A stretch of DNA of 64,000 nucleotides, from contig NZ_CP041402.1 in NCBI RefSeq assembly GCF_007018905.1, positions 3,770,001 through 3,834,000 of the forward strand, read 5' to 3'. The DNA is from Tardiphaga sp. vice304. GTDB taxonomy: Bacteria > Pseudomonadota > Alphaproteobacteria > Rhizobiales > Xanthobacteraceae. This document shows positions 34,291 to 43,607 of the stretch, piece by piece (the stretch's first letter is position 1; each line of letters begins with the position of its first letter). The translations under genes were made by a program, and so were the position numbers. The notes under the pieces are model-generated. The model was not told the DNA's origin and ran no database searches. It saw nothing but the letters and a program-made list of their open reading frames with translations.

Positions 34291-34767
34291 ATGAGCAACA
34301 GCGTTGACAGGATCCAGGATATTGGACCCCAGCCGCAAGCGTTTAATATCGAACAAGCAACCAAGGACAATACGGACTATCGTTCCGTCGCCTGGAGCGG
34401 GCGCTATCTACAGGTGACGCTGATGTCGATCCCGCCCGGCGGCGACATCGGCCTTGAGGCGCATCCGGAGACCGATCAATTCCTGCGCCTCAACTCGGGC
34501 AACGGCCGCGCGCGGATGGGCGCCACAAAGGACCAGCTGACGTTTGAAAAAGACGTATCCGACGGCTGGTGCGTACTCGTGCCAGCGGGGACCTGGCACA
34601 ACATCACCAACACCGGAAAAGAGCCGATGCAGGTCTATGCGATCTACGCGCCTACCCACCATGCCCCCGGCAAGGTCCAGGCGACGGCTGAGGTGGCCAA
34701 GGCCGACAAAAAGGATGAGCCGCCGGCGTGGTCGGTGCAGCCCAAACATGGCTCCGACAAGCACTGA
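34291..34767 (+). CDS. Cupin-domain protein
   Basis: A 158-residue single cupin. Motif 1 is degenerate (DIGLEAHPETDQFLRLNSG, keeping two acidic residues and one His) and motif 2 is WCVLVPAGTWHNITNTG. Similar small cupins in this group have no fixed function and may bind metal for a dioxygenase or isomerase reaction. The C-terminus is Lys/Glu-rich and probably disordered. A GAGG lies nine bases before the ATG at 34291. Upstream TTG and ATG codons are possible starts. Confidence 0.82.
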   Translation: MSNSVDRIQDIGPQPQAFNIEQATKDNTDYRSVAWSGRYLQVTLMSIPPGGDIGLEAHPETDQFLRLNSGNGRARMGATKDQLTFEKDVSDGWCVLVPAGTWHNITNTGKEPMQVYAIYAPTHHAPGKVQATAEVAKADKKDEPPAWSVQPKHGSDKH

Positions 34768-34833
34768 TACTCATACTGGCGCTGCAATCCGAAAACTGTG
34801 GGAGGATGCGGTTCACGCCTCCCGCCGCCCGGA

Positions 34834-35442
34834 TCAGCGGCGGACGCCCGAGAACGGCGACAGCGCCGGCAGCAGCGGCGAGTTGATGTTGGTTTCGCCG
34901 GAGCCCTGCTGGGTGACGCTGGCCTCGAATGACAGCGTGACATTGGCCGCGGGCTGGAACGCGATGCCGGCGCGGGCGCGGTAGCCGGCGTTGATGCTGG
35001 CGTCGCTGGAGAACGGCGCCAGCGGGCTGCCGATGCCGGGCCGGTAGGTCAGCGCGTCGAAGCCGGCATAGACCGTCACCGGCAAATCGCCCGCGCCCTT
35101 GAAATTGTAGCCGCTCACCGCGCTTTGATAGGACAGCGCGCCGAAATCCGACGGGGCCGCGCCTACGCCGGAACCGTTCAGACCGAAGTGGCCGGCCTCG
35201 GCGCCGGAAAACATGCCGGTGCGAAAATTCGCGCGCCAGTCGGACGACGGATCGACATAACGGGAGTCGATGCCCGGCACTGAACTATCGAATGTCGCAG
35301 CGCTGCCGGCCCAGTGACCGCCGAAGCCGATCAGCCCGCCGGGCATGCCATAGGGCACCGGGGCGACCTGCGCCTGCGCCGCCTGACCGGCCATGCCGAG
35401 CATTGCGACGAGGACGGCCCGCATGAAGTTGACTGTCAGCAT
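34834..35442 (-). CDS. Exported outer-membrane-type beta-barrel-like protein
   Basis: A 202-residue protein with a signal peptide (FMRAVLVAMLGMAGQAAQAQ) and a Gly/Ser/aromatic-rich body with alternating short strands (VTVYAGFDALTYRPG, INAGYRARAGIAFQ, NVTLSFEASVTQQ), as in small outer-membrane porin or opacity-like proteins. No terminal aromatic residue closes it, so barrel identity is uncertain. It follows the TPR protein gene closely on the same strand. Confidence 0.65.
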   Translation of the reverse strand: MLTVNFMRAVLVAMLGMAGQAAQAQVAPVPYGMPGGLIGFGGHWAGSAATFDSSVPGIDSRYVDPSSDWRANFRTGMFSGAEAGHFGLNGSGVGAAPSDFGALSYQSAVSGYNFKGAGDLPVTVYAGFDALTYRPGIGSPLAPFSSDASINAGYRARAGIAFQPAANVTLSFEASVTQQGSGETNINSPLLPALSPFSGVRR

Positions 35443-35513
35443 CGATCCGATCCGATGTGAAACGTGCACCCGCATTATACGCGTCGGCGAGCCGATGGCC
35501 AACCGGCGGCCCG

Positions 35514-36206
35514 CTAGCATTTCGCGCCCACGCGCAGCACTTTGAGTTCCTTCAACGCGGTAGCCGACGGGCGCCGTCGCGTGGCCTCGTCGGCCGCCGT
35601 GCAGGCGGCGTCGCGGTTGCCGTTCTGCAGACGGGCCTGCGCCAGGTTCGACCAGGCGTCGCCGACATCCGGCGTGTCGATCACCGCCTGCTCCAGCGCC
35701 TTCTGCGCCTCGACCGGACGCTTGGCGACCAGCAGGAAGCGGCCGTAATCGGCGTTCAGCATTTTCAGCGGCTTCGGCTGGCGGCGCGCGATGTCGAACA
35801 GCTCTTCGGCGGCGACCGGATCGGCGTGCCGCATCAACAAGGCCACCGCCATGCCGTGATACACCGCACTCGGCTCCGGCTGGATCAGCCAGGCCTGGTT
35901 GAACCGCATCAACGCATCCCCGGCCCGGCCCGCCAGCACCGCGCGCCAGGCGCGCGTGCTGGCTTCCTCGAAGGCCTTGTCGCGGCTGCCGGTGGCGGCG
36001 ACCAGCGTTGACACGAATTGCTCGTCGGCCGCGCGCTGCGTGGCGTCCTTGGGAACGAAGCCATAGAACGGCTGCTCATTGAGCGGCGCCTTGTAGCTGC
36101 GCTTGGTGACCTGCACGCCGGGTGCGACGTCGACCATTTCGGCGCGGGCAGGCATGGCCAGCAACAGAGCCGCAAGAACAGCGGCATAGATGCGAAGATG
36201 GATCAT
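35514..36206 (-). CDS. Secreted tetratricopeptide-repeat protein
   Basis: A 230-residue protein with a signal peptide (IYAAVLAALLLAMPARA) followed by about four TPR-like helical pairs, e.g. DALMRFNQAWLIQPEPSAVY and PDVGDAWSNLAQARLQNGNR. TPRs mediate protein contacts. A periplasmic scaffolding role is possible. The gene lies just ahead of the beta-barrel-like gene and may be co-transcribed. It is separated from rarA by a REP-like repeat. Confidence 0.82.
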   Translation of the reverse strand: MIHLRIYAAVLAALLLAMPARAEMVDVAPGVQVTKRSYKAPLNEQPFYGFVPKDATQRAADEQFVSTLVAATGSRDKAFEEASTRAWRAVLAGRAGDALMRFNQAWLIQPEPSAVYHGMAVALLMRHADPVAAEELFDIARRQPKPLKMLNADYGRFLLVAKRPVEAQKALEQAVIDTPDVGDAWSNLAQARLQNGNRDAACTAADEATRRRPSATALKELKVLRVGAKC

Positions 36207-36244
36207 TCGTTGCGGCTCCCGTGCGCGCGTGGCGCAGCTTCTTT

Positions 36245-36355
36245 GTAGGGCGGGTTAGGCGCTTCAGCGCCGTAACCCGCCGCGGTCATGGTAATCCGCG
36301 ATAGGCGGCGGGTTACGCGCTTTGCGCTAACCCACCCTACGGTTGCCCACCCTAC
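36245..36355. repeat. REP-like repeat with GTAGGG(T/C)GGGTTA arms, copy B
   Basis: The same family as 11018-11114: GTAGGGCGGGTTA at the left, then GTAACCCGCC, GGCGGGTTAC and CTAACCCACCCTAC in inverse order, with a last extra CCCACCCTAC unit. The final unit contains the rarA stop codon (36352-36354), so the element abuts or extends into the gene end. Confidence 0.78.
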
Positions 36356-37683
36356 TCGTTCTTTTCGCGGCGCAGCTTGTCCCAGTAGTCCAGCCGCTTG
36401 CGAATCTCGCGTTCGAAACCGCGCTCCGGCGGATCGTAGAATTTCTGCCGGCCCATCGCTTCCGGGAAGTAGTCCTGGCCGGAAAACGCGTCGGGCGTGT
36501 CGTGGTCGTATTGATAGCCGCCGCCATAGCCTTCGGACTTCATCAGCGCGGTCGGCGAATTCAGAATGTGTTTCGGCGGCAGCAGCGAGCCGCCCTCTTT
36601 TGCCGCACGCATCGCGGCCTTGTAGGCCATGTAGACCGCGTTGGATTTAGGTGCGGTGGCGATGTAGACGACGGCCTGCGCGATCGCCAGCTCGCCCTCG
36701 GGATGGCCGAGGAAATCGAACGCGTCCTTGGCGGCGTTGCAGATCACCAGCGCCTGCGGATCGGCAAGGCCGATGTCCTCCACCGCCATGCGCACCACAC
36801 GGCGCGCCAGGAACAGCGGGTCCTCGCCGGCGTCGAGCATGCGGCAGAGATAGTACAGCGCTGCGTCAGGATCGCTTCCGCGCACCGATTTATGCAGCGC
36901 CGAGATCAGATTGTAATGGCCGTCGGCCGACTTGTCGTAGATCGGCGCGCGGCGCTGCAGAATCTCCTGCACTTGCACGGCGTCGAACATCTCATTGGCG
37001 CGCGCGGCGCGCCAGACTTCCTCGGCCAATGTCAGCGCGGCGCGGCCGTCGCCATCGGCCATCCGCACCAGCACGGCGCGGGCCTCCTCGTCGAGCGGCA
37101 GCTTCTTGCCCTCGACGTTCTCGGCGTGGGCATAGAGCCGTTCGATCGCCGCGCTGTCGAGCGACTGGAACACCAGCACGCGCGCGCGCGACAACAACGC
37201 GGCGTTGAGCTCGAACGAGGGGTTCTCGGTGGTGGCGCCGACCAGCACCACGGTGCCGTCTTCCATGACAGGCAGAAACGAGTCCTGCTGCGCCTTGTTG
37301 AAGCGATGCACCTCGTCGACGAACAGCAGCGTGCCGCGGCCCATCTCGCGGCGCGCTCGCGCGGCCTCGAAGACTTTCTTGAGGTCGGCCACGCCGGAAA
37401 ACACCGCCGAGATCTGCTCGAAGTGCAGTTCGGTGGCGTCGGCCAGAAGCCGCGCGACGGTGGTCTTGCCGGTGCCGGGCGGGCCCCAGAACACCAATGA
37501 CCCCAGCGTGCGGGTTTCCAGCATCCGCGTCAGCGCGCCATCGGGGCCAAGGATGTGATCCTGGCCGACGACGTCGGACAACACGCGCGGCCGCAACCGC
37601 TCCGGCAGCGGACGCGGCGCGTCATGTTCCAGGCCTGCGGCGGCGAACAGATTGGGTGACGTGGCTGGGCGCTTCGGGCTCAT
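36352..37683 (-). CDS. rarA: Replication-associated recombination protein A (AAA+ ATPase)
   Basis: A 443-residue MgsA/RarA/WRNIP1-family AAA+ protein acting at stalled replication forks. Walker A is GPPGTGKTT, Walker B is LLFVDEVHRF, sensor 1 is GATTENPSF, and the arginine-finger region is AALLSRARVLVF. The C-terminal tetramerisation domain includes YDKSADGHYNLISALHKS and SDPDAALYYLCRML. Full length, with the ATG at 37683. The stop falls inside a REP-like repeat. Confidence 0.95.
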   Translation of the reverse strand: MSPKRPATSPNLFAAAGLEHDAPRPLPERLRPRVLSDVVGQDHILGPDGALTRMLETRTLGSLVFWGPPGTGKTTVARLLADATELHFEQISAVFSGVADLKKVFEAARARREMGRGTLLFVDEVHRFNKAQQDSFLPVMEDGTVVLVGATTENPSFELNAALLSRARVLVFQSLDSAAIERLYAHAENVEGKKLPLDEEARAVLVRMADGDGRAALTLAEEVWRAARANEMFDAVQVQEILQRRAPIYDKSADGHYNLISALHKSVRGSDPDAALYYLCRMLDAGEDPLFLARRVVRMAVEDIGLADPQALVICNAAKDAFDFLGHPEGELAIAQAVVYIATAPKSNAVYMAYKAAMRAAKEGGSLLPPKHILNSPTALMKSEGYGGGYQYDHDTPDAFSGQDYFPEAMGRQKFYDPPERGFEREIRKRLDYWDKLRREKNE

Positions 37684-37724
37684 GTGTATGCCTGCTTCGC
37701 CCCCGGCGATCGCCGCGAGTCCTT

Positions 37725-37888
37725 TCCCTCCCCCTTGCGGGGAGGGTGGCTCGCCGAAGGCGAGTCGGGTGGGGGTGCCACAGGCGACGGCGCTTGTGGC
37801 AGCCCCCCCACCCGACCCGGCTTCGCTACGCTTCGCCGGGCCACCCTCCCCACCCCGCGAAGCTTCGCTTCGCCGGGGGGGAGGGAAA
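37725..37888. repeat. C/G-rich CCCTCCCC-type intergenic repeat, copy B
   Basis: Inverted C-rich and G-rich blocks like those at 13045-13193, including CCCTCCCCCTTGCGGGGAGG and GGCTTCGCTACGCTTCGCC. It fills the gap between htrA (ending at 37919) and rarA (starting at 37683). Confidence 0.72.
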
Positions 37889-37918
37889 GAAGTCGCGGCG
37901 CGGCTTGCGTGATGATCG

Positions 37919-39319
37919 TCATCCGCCGAGCGTGACGTTGATCTGCTGGCCGGCGCGGACCAGGATGATGCGCCAGATGCGGGAGCGGTCGCGGGTGGCT
38001 TTTTCCAGATCGCCGGTGCGGGTGATCTTCTGATCGTTCACCGCGAGAATGACGTCGCCCTTCTGGAAGCCGACGGAGGCTGCGGCGGCATTGTCAGCGA
38101 GTTCGGTGACGACGACGCCTTCGATCGAGGAATCCAGACGCAACTCGTCGGCCAGCGCCGGCGAGATGTTGGCGACCCGCGCCCCCTGGAACGGCGAGCG
38201 CGTGGTGATAACGATCTCCTCGCGATTGGTATCGGGCGCGGTTTCCAGCGCGATGGTCAGCTTCAACGGCTTGCCGCCGCGCTGCACGTCGATCTGCGCG
38301 GTGCCGCCGAGCGGGCGGGTGGCGAAGCGATAGTCGAAGGCGTTGGGATCATCGACAACCTGCCCGTCGATCGCCACGATCAGGTCGGACAATTTCAACC
38401 CGGCCTTGGCCGAGGGGCTGTTCGGCGTGATGTTGGCGACCAAGGCACCGGACGGCGTCTTGAGGCCAATGGTTTCGGCGATCTCCGGCGTCACCGCCTG
38501 CAGGCGGGCGCCGAGCCACGGCCGCTTCACCGCCTTGCCGCCCGATTTGGCGGAAGCGACGACCACGCGCACCATATTTGCGGGGATCGCAAAGCCGATG
38601 CCCTGCGAGCCGCCGGAGCGCGAAAAGATGGCGGTATTCACGCCGACGAGCTTGCCCGCCATGTCGACCAGCGCGCCGCCGGAATTGCCGGGATTGATCG
38701 CGGCATCGGTCTGGATGAAGAACTGATAGTCGGTGATCCCCACCTGGGTACGCGCCAGCGCCGAGATGATGCCGTGGGTCACGGTCTGGCCGACGCCGAA
38801 CGGGTTGCCCATCGCCAGCACGACATCGCCGACCAGGAGGTCGTCGGAATTGGCAAAGTCCAGCGTCGGGAATTTCTCCTTGCCGTCCTTGATGCGCAGC
38901 ACCGCCAGATCGGTGCGGCTGTCCTTCAGCACGATCTCGGCCTCGAACTCGCGCTTGTCGGACAGCGAGATCTTGACCTGATCGGCGCCCTCGATGACAT
39001 GGTTATTGGTGACGACGAGGCCGGAAGCATCGACCATCACGCCGGAGCCGAGCGAGCGCTGCATCTGCTCGGGCTGGATGCCCTGGCCGCCGAAGAAACG
39101 GCGGAACAAGGGATCCTCCATCAGCGGATTGCGAACCTGCACCGTCTTGGCGGCGTAGACGTTGACCACGGCCGGCTGCACCCGCTGCACGATCGGCGCA
39201 TATGACATCCGCAATTCGGTCGGCGAGGCCGGCACCCGGCGTTCCTGCGCCTGACCGCCGCCCGCGGACAGCAGGGCGGCGCAAAGGGCGAACGCGGTCG
39301 CGAAACGGAGATGGGTCAA
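37919..39319 (-). CDS. DegP/HtrA-type periplasmic serine protease
   Basis: A 466-residue Do-like protease/chaperone with a signal peptide (FATAFALCAALLSAGGGQA). The catalytic triad is H107 (TNNHVIEGAD), D137 (SRTDLAVL) and S213 (INPGNSGGAL), followed by two PDZ domains (around LGARLQAVTPEIAETIG and VANISPALADELRL). It degrades or holds misfolded periplasmic proteins. A TTG at 39319 with GAGG eight bases upstream gives the normal signal peptide. An in-frame ATG at 39373 would add a non-signal leader. Confidence 0.92.
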   Translation of the reverse strand: MTHLRFATAFALCAALLSAGGGQAQERRVPASPTELRMSYAPIVQRVQPAVVNVYAAKTVQVRNPLMEDPLFRRFFGGQGIQPEQMQRSLGSGVMVDASGLVVTNNHVIEGADQVKISLSDKREFEAEIVLKDSRTDLAVLRIKDGKEKFPTLDFANSDDLLVGDVVLAMGNPFGVGQTVTHGIISALARTQVGITDYQFFIQTDAAINPGNSGGALVDMAGKLVGVNTAIFSRSGGSQGIGFAIPANMVRVVVASAKSGGKAVKRPWLGARLQAVTPEIAETIGLKTPSGALVANITPNSPSAKAGLKLSDLIVAIDGQVVDDPNAFDYRFATRPLGGTAQIDVQRGGKPLKLTIALETAPDTNREEIVITTRSPFQGARVANISPALADELRLDSSIEGVVVTELADNAAAASVGFQKGDVILAVNDQKITRTGDLEKATRDRSRIWRIILVRAGQQINVTLGG

Positions 39320-39650
39320 GATGCAGGCCTCGTTAAGGAAATCGCAGGGAATATAGGCCGCCCGGCCTGGCAATCAAAGGGTGGGTTTGCTGCGAATCAG
39401 GCTGCCAGAGCGCTGCGGATTCGCAGGCTCGGCGGCAGTTCGGACCCCCTCGTACCAACGCCTGGCCGAAGCCACGTAACGATCACAGGAGGATCGCCAT
39501 GCCAGGCGCATCGATAATGTCCGGTATCGCTCACGAAAGCCACACTACGTCGCAAAACGGACCCAGAACCGCCCGGAACCCGGCAAGTCGCTTCCCTTGC
39601 CGTCCGATCGGCGCGACCAATCGTCCCATCGTTAACGAGGGATGATTTCG
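39320..39650. other. Divergent promoter region between htrA and the porin gene
   Basis: About 330 bp without a gene. It holds an 8-bp inverted repeat (TGCGAATC at 39391-39398, GATTCGCA at 39418-39425) upstream of htrA that could be an operator or a short hairpin. No clear consensus promoter was placed for either gene. The porin SD (GAGGG) is at 39637-39641. Confidence 0.4.
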
Positions 39651-41144
39651 ATGTCGATCACAAGACTCGGGGCCGCTACGGCGGCCGGACTTTTCGGAGT
39701 CATGGCAGCGCTGCCGGCGCAGGCGCAATCGGCCGGCGACAGCGAGATCGCGCTGCTGAAGGCGCAGCTCAAGCTGATGGAGCAAAAGCTCGACCGGCTG
39801 CAGAAGCAGACCCAGGCCAACACCACGGCTGCTGCCTCCGCCAGTGCCAAGGCGACGACCGCCAGCGCCAAGGTCGATGCCCGGGTGAACGTGACCAACG
39901 CCCAAGCCGCCTACCCCACCAAGGGGCCAGTTCTGCCGGTCAGCGGCGCCTATGTAAAGATGCCGGGCAACCGCCCGACGATCTGCACCGACGACAACCG
40001 CAACTGCGTTGCCATCACCAGCCGGCTGCATCTCGATGTCGGCGGCTATGACTACCGGCCGAACAGCGGCCTTACCGCGCCGCAGAACGCCCAGAACGGC
40101 GTCAATGCCCGCCGCGCCCGCATCGGCGTGCTCGGCACCTTCGCCGGCGATTGGGACTATGCGCTGGTCTATGATTTCGGCGGCACGCCGGACAGCCCGT
40201 CGGCGCTCGAGAATGCGTATGTTACCTATAAGGGCATCAAGAACCTCTATATCGACGCCGGCTATATGGATGTGCCGTATACGCTCGACGAAGCCACCAG
40301 CTCCAACAACATCACCTTCATCGAACGCGCCTCGTCGCAGGTGATCGCCACCAACGTCGCCGCCGGCGACTTCCGCTCCGCCGTCGGCTTCCACGCCAAT
40401 GGCGACAATTGGTGGGTCGGCTCGTACTTCACCGGCCCGTCATCGACCGTGTCGCATACGCTGCGGGCGCAGACCGGCGCCACCGCGCGCGGCGTCTTCG
40501 TGCCGGTCAACAATGCGGTCGGCTCGTTCATCATCGGCGCCGATGCGCAGTTCCTGTTCGACACCGGCGGCGCGCCCGGCGTCAACAATCTGTCATCGTT
40601 CAGCGAACGCATCGAAAGCCGGATTGATCCGGCGACCAATGCGCTGCTCAACGCCAACAGCTTCCTGACCAACGTCAAGGGCGTGCAGGTGTTCTCCGGC
40701 GAGGCCGCGGGCCAGATCGGCAGCTTCTACGCCCAGGGCGAATATTTCGACTATAATGTCGAGCGGCAGGCAGGCTTCGCCGACGCGCACTTCAACGGCG
40801 GCTATGCGCAGGCGAGCTATGTGCTCACCGGCGAACGGCGGAAGTACAATCCGGTGACCGGCTCCTATGGCGGCATCAATCCGGCGAAGCCGGCGCACTT
40901 GCAGTCCGGCGATTACGGCGCCTGGGAAGTGGCGGCGCGCTACAGCCAGATGAGCCTGAACGACCAGAACATCCGCGGCGGCGAATTGAAGAACACCACG
41001 GTCGGCGTCAACTGGTACGTCAACACGAACGTCCGCTTCATGTTCAACTGGATCCACGGCCAGGTCGACAAGGCCACCGCCGCCAGCCTCGACATCGGCG
41101 CCAAATACGACGTGTACACGATGCGTACGCAGGTGGCTTTCTAA
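39651..41144 (+). CDS. OprO/OprP-type porin
   Basis: A 497-residue outer-membrane protein with a signal peptide (TAAGLFGVMAALPAQAQ) and a short coiled coil (IALLKAQLKLMEQKLDRLQKQ) as in trimeric phosphate-selective porins. A beta-barrel follows, rich in alternating aromatic strands and ending with a terminal phenylalanine (MRTQVAF), the BAM recognition signature. The ATG at 39651 is nine bases from GAGGG. The ATG at 39642 abuts that SD and is unlikely. A strong terminator follows. Confidence 0.9.
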   Translation: MSITRLGAATAAGLFGVMAALPAQAQSAGDSEIALLKAQLKLMEQKLDRLQKQTQANTTAAASASAKATTASAKVDARVNVTNAQAAYPTKGPVLPVSGAYVKMPGNRPTICTDDNRNCVAITSRLHLDVGGYDYRPNSGLTAPQNAQNGVNARRARIGVLGTFAGDWDYALVYDFGGTPDSPSALENAYVTYKGIKNLYIDAGYMDVPYTLDEATSSNNITFIERASSQVIATNVAAGDFRSAVGFHANGDNWWVGSYFTGPSSTVSHTLRAQTGATARGVFVPVNNAVGSFIIGADAQFLFDTGGAPGVNNLSSFSERIESRIDPATNALLNANSFLTNVKGVQVFSGEAAGQIGSFYAQGEYFDYNVERQAGFADAHFNGGYAQASYVLTGERRKYNPVTGSYGGINPAKPAHLQSGDYGAWEVAARYSQMSLNDQNIRGGELKNTTVGVNWYVNTNVRFMFNWIHGQVDKATAASLDIGAKYDVYTMRTQVAF

Positions 41145-41166
41145 CGGACTTATTCCGGCCAACGAC

Positions 41167-41204
41167 AAGTGCAGGAGCGGCCGCAAGGTCGCTCCTGCAC
41201 TTAT
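41167..41204 (+). terminator. Terminator after the porin gene
   Basis: A perfect 13-bp stem (41167-41179 and 41190-41202) around a 10-base loop, followed by a short T-containing stretch (TTATTG). It lies 22 bp past the porin stop. Confidence 0.75.
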
Positions 41205-41271
41205 TGAGCGGATGCGCTTGCAAACCACCCGCCGACGCGGCACCTAGAGATCAACAATCAGGGAGCTTGCC

Positions 41272-42285
41272 ATGAAGGCCGTTGGATACACCGCATCACT
41301 ACCGATCGAAGAAGCCCAGTCGCTGGTCGATTTCGAGACCGCCACGCCGAAGCCTGTCGGGCGCGACATCCGCGTCGCGGTGAAGGCGGTGTCGGTCAAT
41401 CCCGTCGACACCAAGGTGCGCAAGCGTGCCGCCCCGTCCGCAGGCGAGCACAAGATCCTCGGCTATGACGCCGCTGGCATCGTCGATGCGGTCGGGCCGG
41501 ACGTCAAGCTGTTCAAAGTGGGCGACGAGGTGTTCTACGCCGGCTCCATCCTGCGCCAGGGCACCAATGCGGAATTCCATCTGGTCGACGAGCGCATCGT
41601 CGGCACCAAGCCGAAGACGCTGTCCTTCGCGCAGGCCGCAGCCTTGCCGCTGACCTCCATCACCGCGTGGGAATTGCTGTTCGACCGGCTCGGCGCCCTG
41701 CCCGGCCGCAGTGTCGATCCGCGCTCTTTGCTGATTACCGGCGGCGCCGGCGGCGTCGGCTCGATCCTGATCCAGCTCGCGCGACGCCTCACCGGCCTCA
41801 CCGTGATCGCCACGGCGTCGCGGCCGCAGACCGTGAAGTGGTGCGAGGACCTCGGCGCCCACGCGGTGATCGATCACTCCAGGCCGATGAAGGATCAGAT
41901 CAAGGCGCTGAAGCTGCCTGATGTCGCACTGATCGCCAGCCTGACGAACACCGACGATCACTTTCCGGCGCTGGCCGACATCCTCTCGCCGCAGGGCAGG
42001 ATCGGTCTGATCGACGATCCCGCGAGCGTCAACTTCTCGCTGCTCAAGGGCAAGGCGGGATCGCTGCACTGGGAATCGATGTTCACGCGCAGCTCGTTCC
42101 AGACCGCAGACATGATCGGCCAACACCATCTGCTGAACGACGTCGCCGACATGATCGACAAGGGCGTATTGCGCACCACGCTCGACCAGACCTACGGCAC
42201 CATCAACGCCGCAAATCTGAAGCGCGCGCATGCGCAGATCGAGTCCGGCAAGTCGGTCGGCAAGATCGTGCTCGAAGGCTGGTAG
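41272..42285 (+). CDS. Zinc-free MDR oxidoreductase (quinone reductase-like)
   Basis: A 337-residue medium-chain dehydrogenase/reductase. The GroES-like N-terminal part lacks zinc ligands (VNPVDTKVRKRA, GYDAAGIVDAVG). The NADPH fold is SLLITGGAGGVGSILIQLAR. This fits the zinc-binding alcohol dehydrogenase/quinone oxidoreductase subfamily that reduces quinones or enones with NADPH. SD GGGAG lies seven bases before the ATG. A strong terminator follows, so the gene is monocistronic. Confidence 0.9.
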   Translation: MKAVGYTASLPIEEAQSLVDFETATPKPVGRDIRVAVKAVSVNPVDTKVRKRAAPSAGEHKILGYDAAGIVDAVGPDVKLFKVGDEVFYAGSILRQGTNAEFHLVDERIVGTKPKTLSFAQAAALPLTSITAWELLFDRLGALPGRSVDPRSLLITGGAGGVGSILIQLARRLTGLTVIATASRPQTVKWCEDLGAHAVIDHSRPMKDQIKALKLPDVALIASLTNTDDHFPALADILSPQGRIGLIDDPASVNFSLLKGKAGSLHWESMFTRSSFQTADMIGQHHLLNDVADMIDKGVLRTTLDQTYGTINAANLKRAHAQIESGKSVGKIVLEGW

Positions 42286-42332
42286 ATCCAGCCATCGACG
42301 CGGTTTTTAGCTAGTTATCAAAGCTGTGTTAC

Positions 42333-42368
42333 AAAGAGAGGCGGTCTGCCCGGCGCGCCTCTCTTTTT
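42333..42368 (+). terminator. Rho-independent terminator after the MDR gene
   Basis: A perfect 11-bp stem (AAAGAGAGGCG at 42333-42343 with CGCCTCTCTTT at 42356-42366) ends in a T5 run. Confidence 0.9.
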
Positions 42369-42532
42369 CATGCCGCCGGCAACTTGCGACGGCTGACGCG
42401 CGCTATCACCCGTGCCGGGGAACGCCACAGCAAGCAGCGCCCCTATTTCGTCCTCCTGCCGAGCAGCGCCCCTGCGGGGGTCTCCATGGCATGAGGTCGG
42501 CGTTTGGCGGACTGGCAAGCCTGTCCGGCATC

Positions 42533-43327
42533 CTACGCAATCGTCTGCACGATGCCGCCTTCGACGCGCAGCGAGGCGCCGTTGGTCGCCGAGGCTTCCT
42601 TGGAACTAACATAGACCACCATATTGGCAATTTCGTCGACGCTGGCGAGGCGCTGGATCAGCGAGGTCGGGCGGTTCTGCTTGACGAAGTTGACGCCGGC
42701 CTCGTCCTCGGACTGGCCCTGCTGCCGCGCCAGATCCTTGATGAAGGTCTCGACGCCCTCCGACAATGTCGGACCCGGCAACACGGAGTTGACCGTCACC
42801 GCCGTGCCCCTGGTGAGTTCGGCAAGGCCGCGCGACACCGACAGTTGCGCCGTTTTGGTCATGCCGTAGTGGATCATCTCGCGCGGAATATTGAGACCCG
42901 ATTCCGACGAGATGAAAACGATGCGGCCCCAGTTGCGCTTCAGCATGCCCTGCATGTAGGCGCGCGACAGCCGCACGCCGGACATCACGTTGACCTCGAA
43001 GAACCGCGTCCAGTCCTCGTCGGGAATATCGAAGAAGCCCTTCGGCTCGAAGATGCCGGCATTGTTGATCAGGATATCGACGTCCGGCAGCGCTTCGACC
43101 AGCGCCTGGCAGCCTGCCGCGGTCGAGACGTCGGCGGCCACGCCCTTCACCTTGGCGCCCGGCAACGCCTTGGCGATCGCCGCGACGGCGGCATCGACCT
43201 TGGGCTTCGTGCGGCCATTGACGACGACCTCCGCGCCGGTGGCAGCAAGCCCTCTGGCAATGGCGTGGCCGATGCCGGCGGTCGAGCCGGTCACGAGGGC
43301 GGTCTTGCCGGTGAGATCGATCTTCAT
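42533..43327 (-). CDS. Short-chain dehydrogenase/reductase
   Basis: A 264-residue classical SDR. The cofactor motif is TGSTAGIG, with NGR at the second strand end suggesting NADP preference. The structural NNAG is in ILINNAGIFEP and the active-site Ser-Tyr-Lys is in FISSESG and HYGMTKTAQ. The substrate is unknown. The ATG at 43327 has GGAG seven bases upstream. The in-frame extension to 43429 is not SDR-like. Confidence 0.92.
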   Translation of the reverse strand: MKIDLTGKTALVTGSTAGIGHAIARGLAATGAEVVVNGRTKPKVDAAVAAIAKALPGAKVKGVAADVSTAAGCQALVEALPDVDILINNAGIFEPKGFFDIPDEDWTRFFEVNVMSGVRLSRAYMQGMLKRNWGRIVFISSESGLNIPREMIHYGMTKTAQLSVSRGLAELTRGTAVTVNSVLPGPTLSEGVETFIKDLARQQGQSEDEAGVNFVKQNRPTSLIQRLASVDEIANMVVYVSSKEASATNGASLRVEGGIVQTIA

Positions 43328-43440
43328 TGCGTCGCTCCATGTGATGATGGAGCTGATATCGGAACGCGCGGGACGGAGCGCAATCGCGCTCACGCGCGGG
43401 TGATGCCTCGTATCCAGCAACAAGTACAACTGTCATCGCC

Positions 43441-43535
43441 CGTCCCGGCGCGCACTTGCGCGCTGGGACCGGGCGATCCAGTACACTCGGGCCTATGTTT
43501 ACTGGGGTACCCGGTCAAGCCGGTCGACGATATGG
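43441..43535. repeat. REP-like element downstream of rplQ
   Basis: An imperfect inverted repeat whose arms include GACCGGGCGATCCAGTA and TACTGGGGTACCCGGTC, of the kind common between genes in Bradyrhizobium-group chromosomes. It lies between the SDR start and the terminator of the ribosomal block. Confidence 0.6.
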
Positions 43536-43552
43536 GAGTGTGCGGACGCAAC

Positions 43553-43582
43553 AAAAAAGCGGCACCCGAGGGCGCCGCTTTT
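43553..43582 (-). terminator. Terminator of the S10-spc-alpha block
   Basis: On the minus strand a 9-bp stem (arms 43574-43582 and 43555-43563, AAAAGCGGC/GCCGCTTTT) is followed by a T6 run, 25 bp after the rplQ stop. Confidence 0.9.
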
Positions 43583-43607
43583 CCGAAACACGAAAGAAGA
43601 AGCTGAT

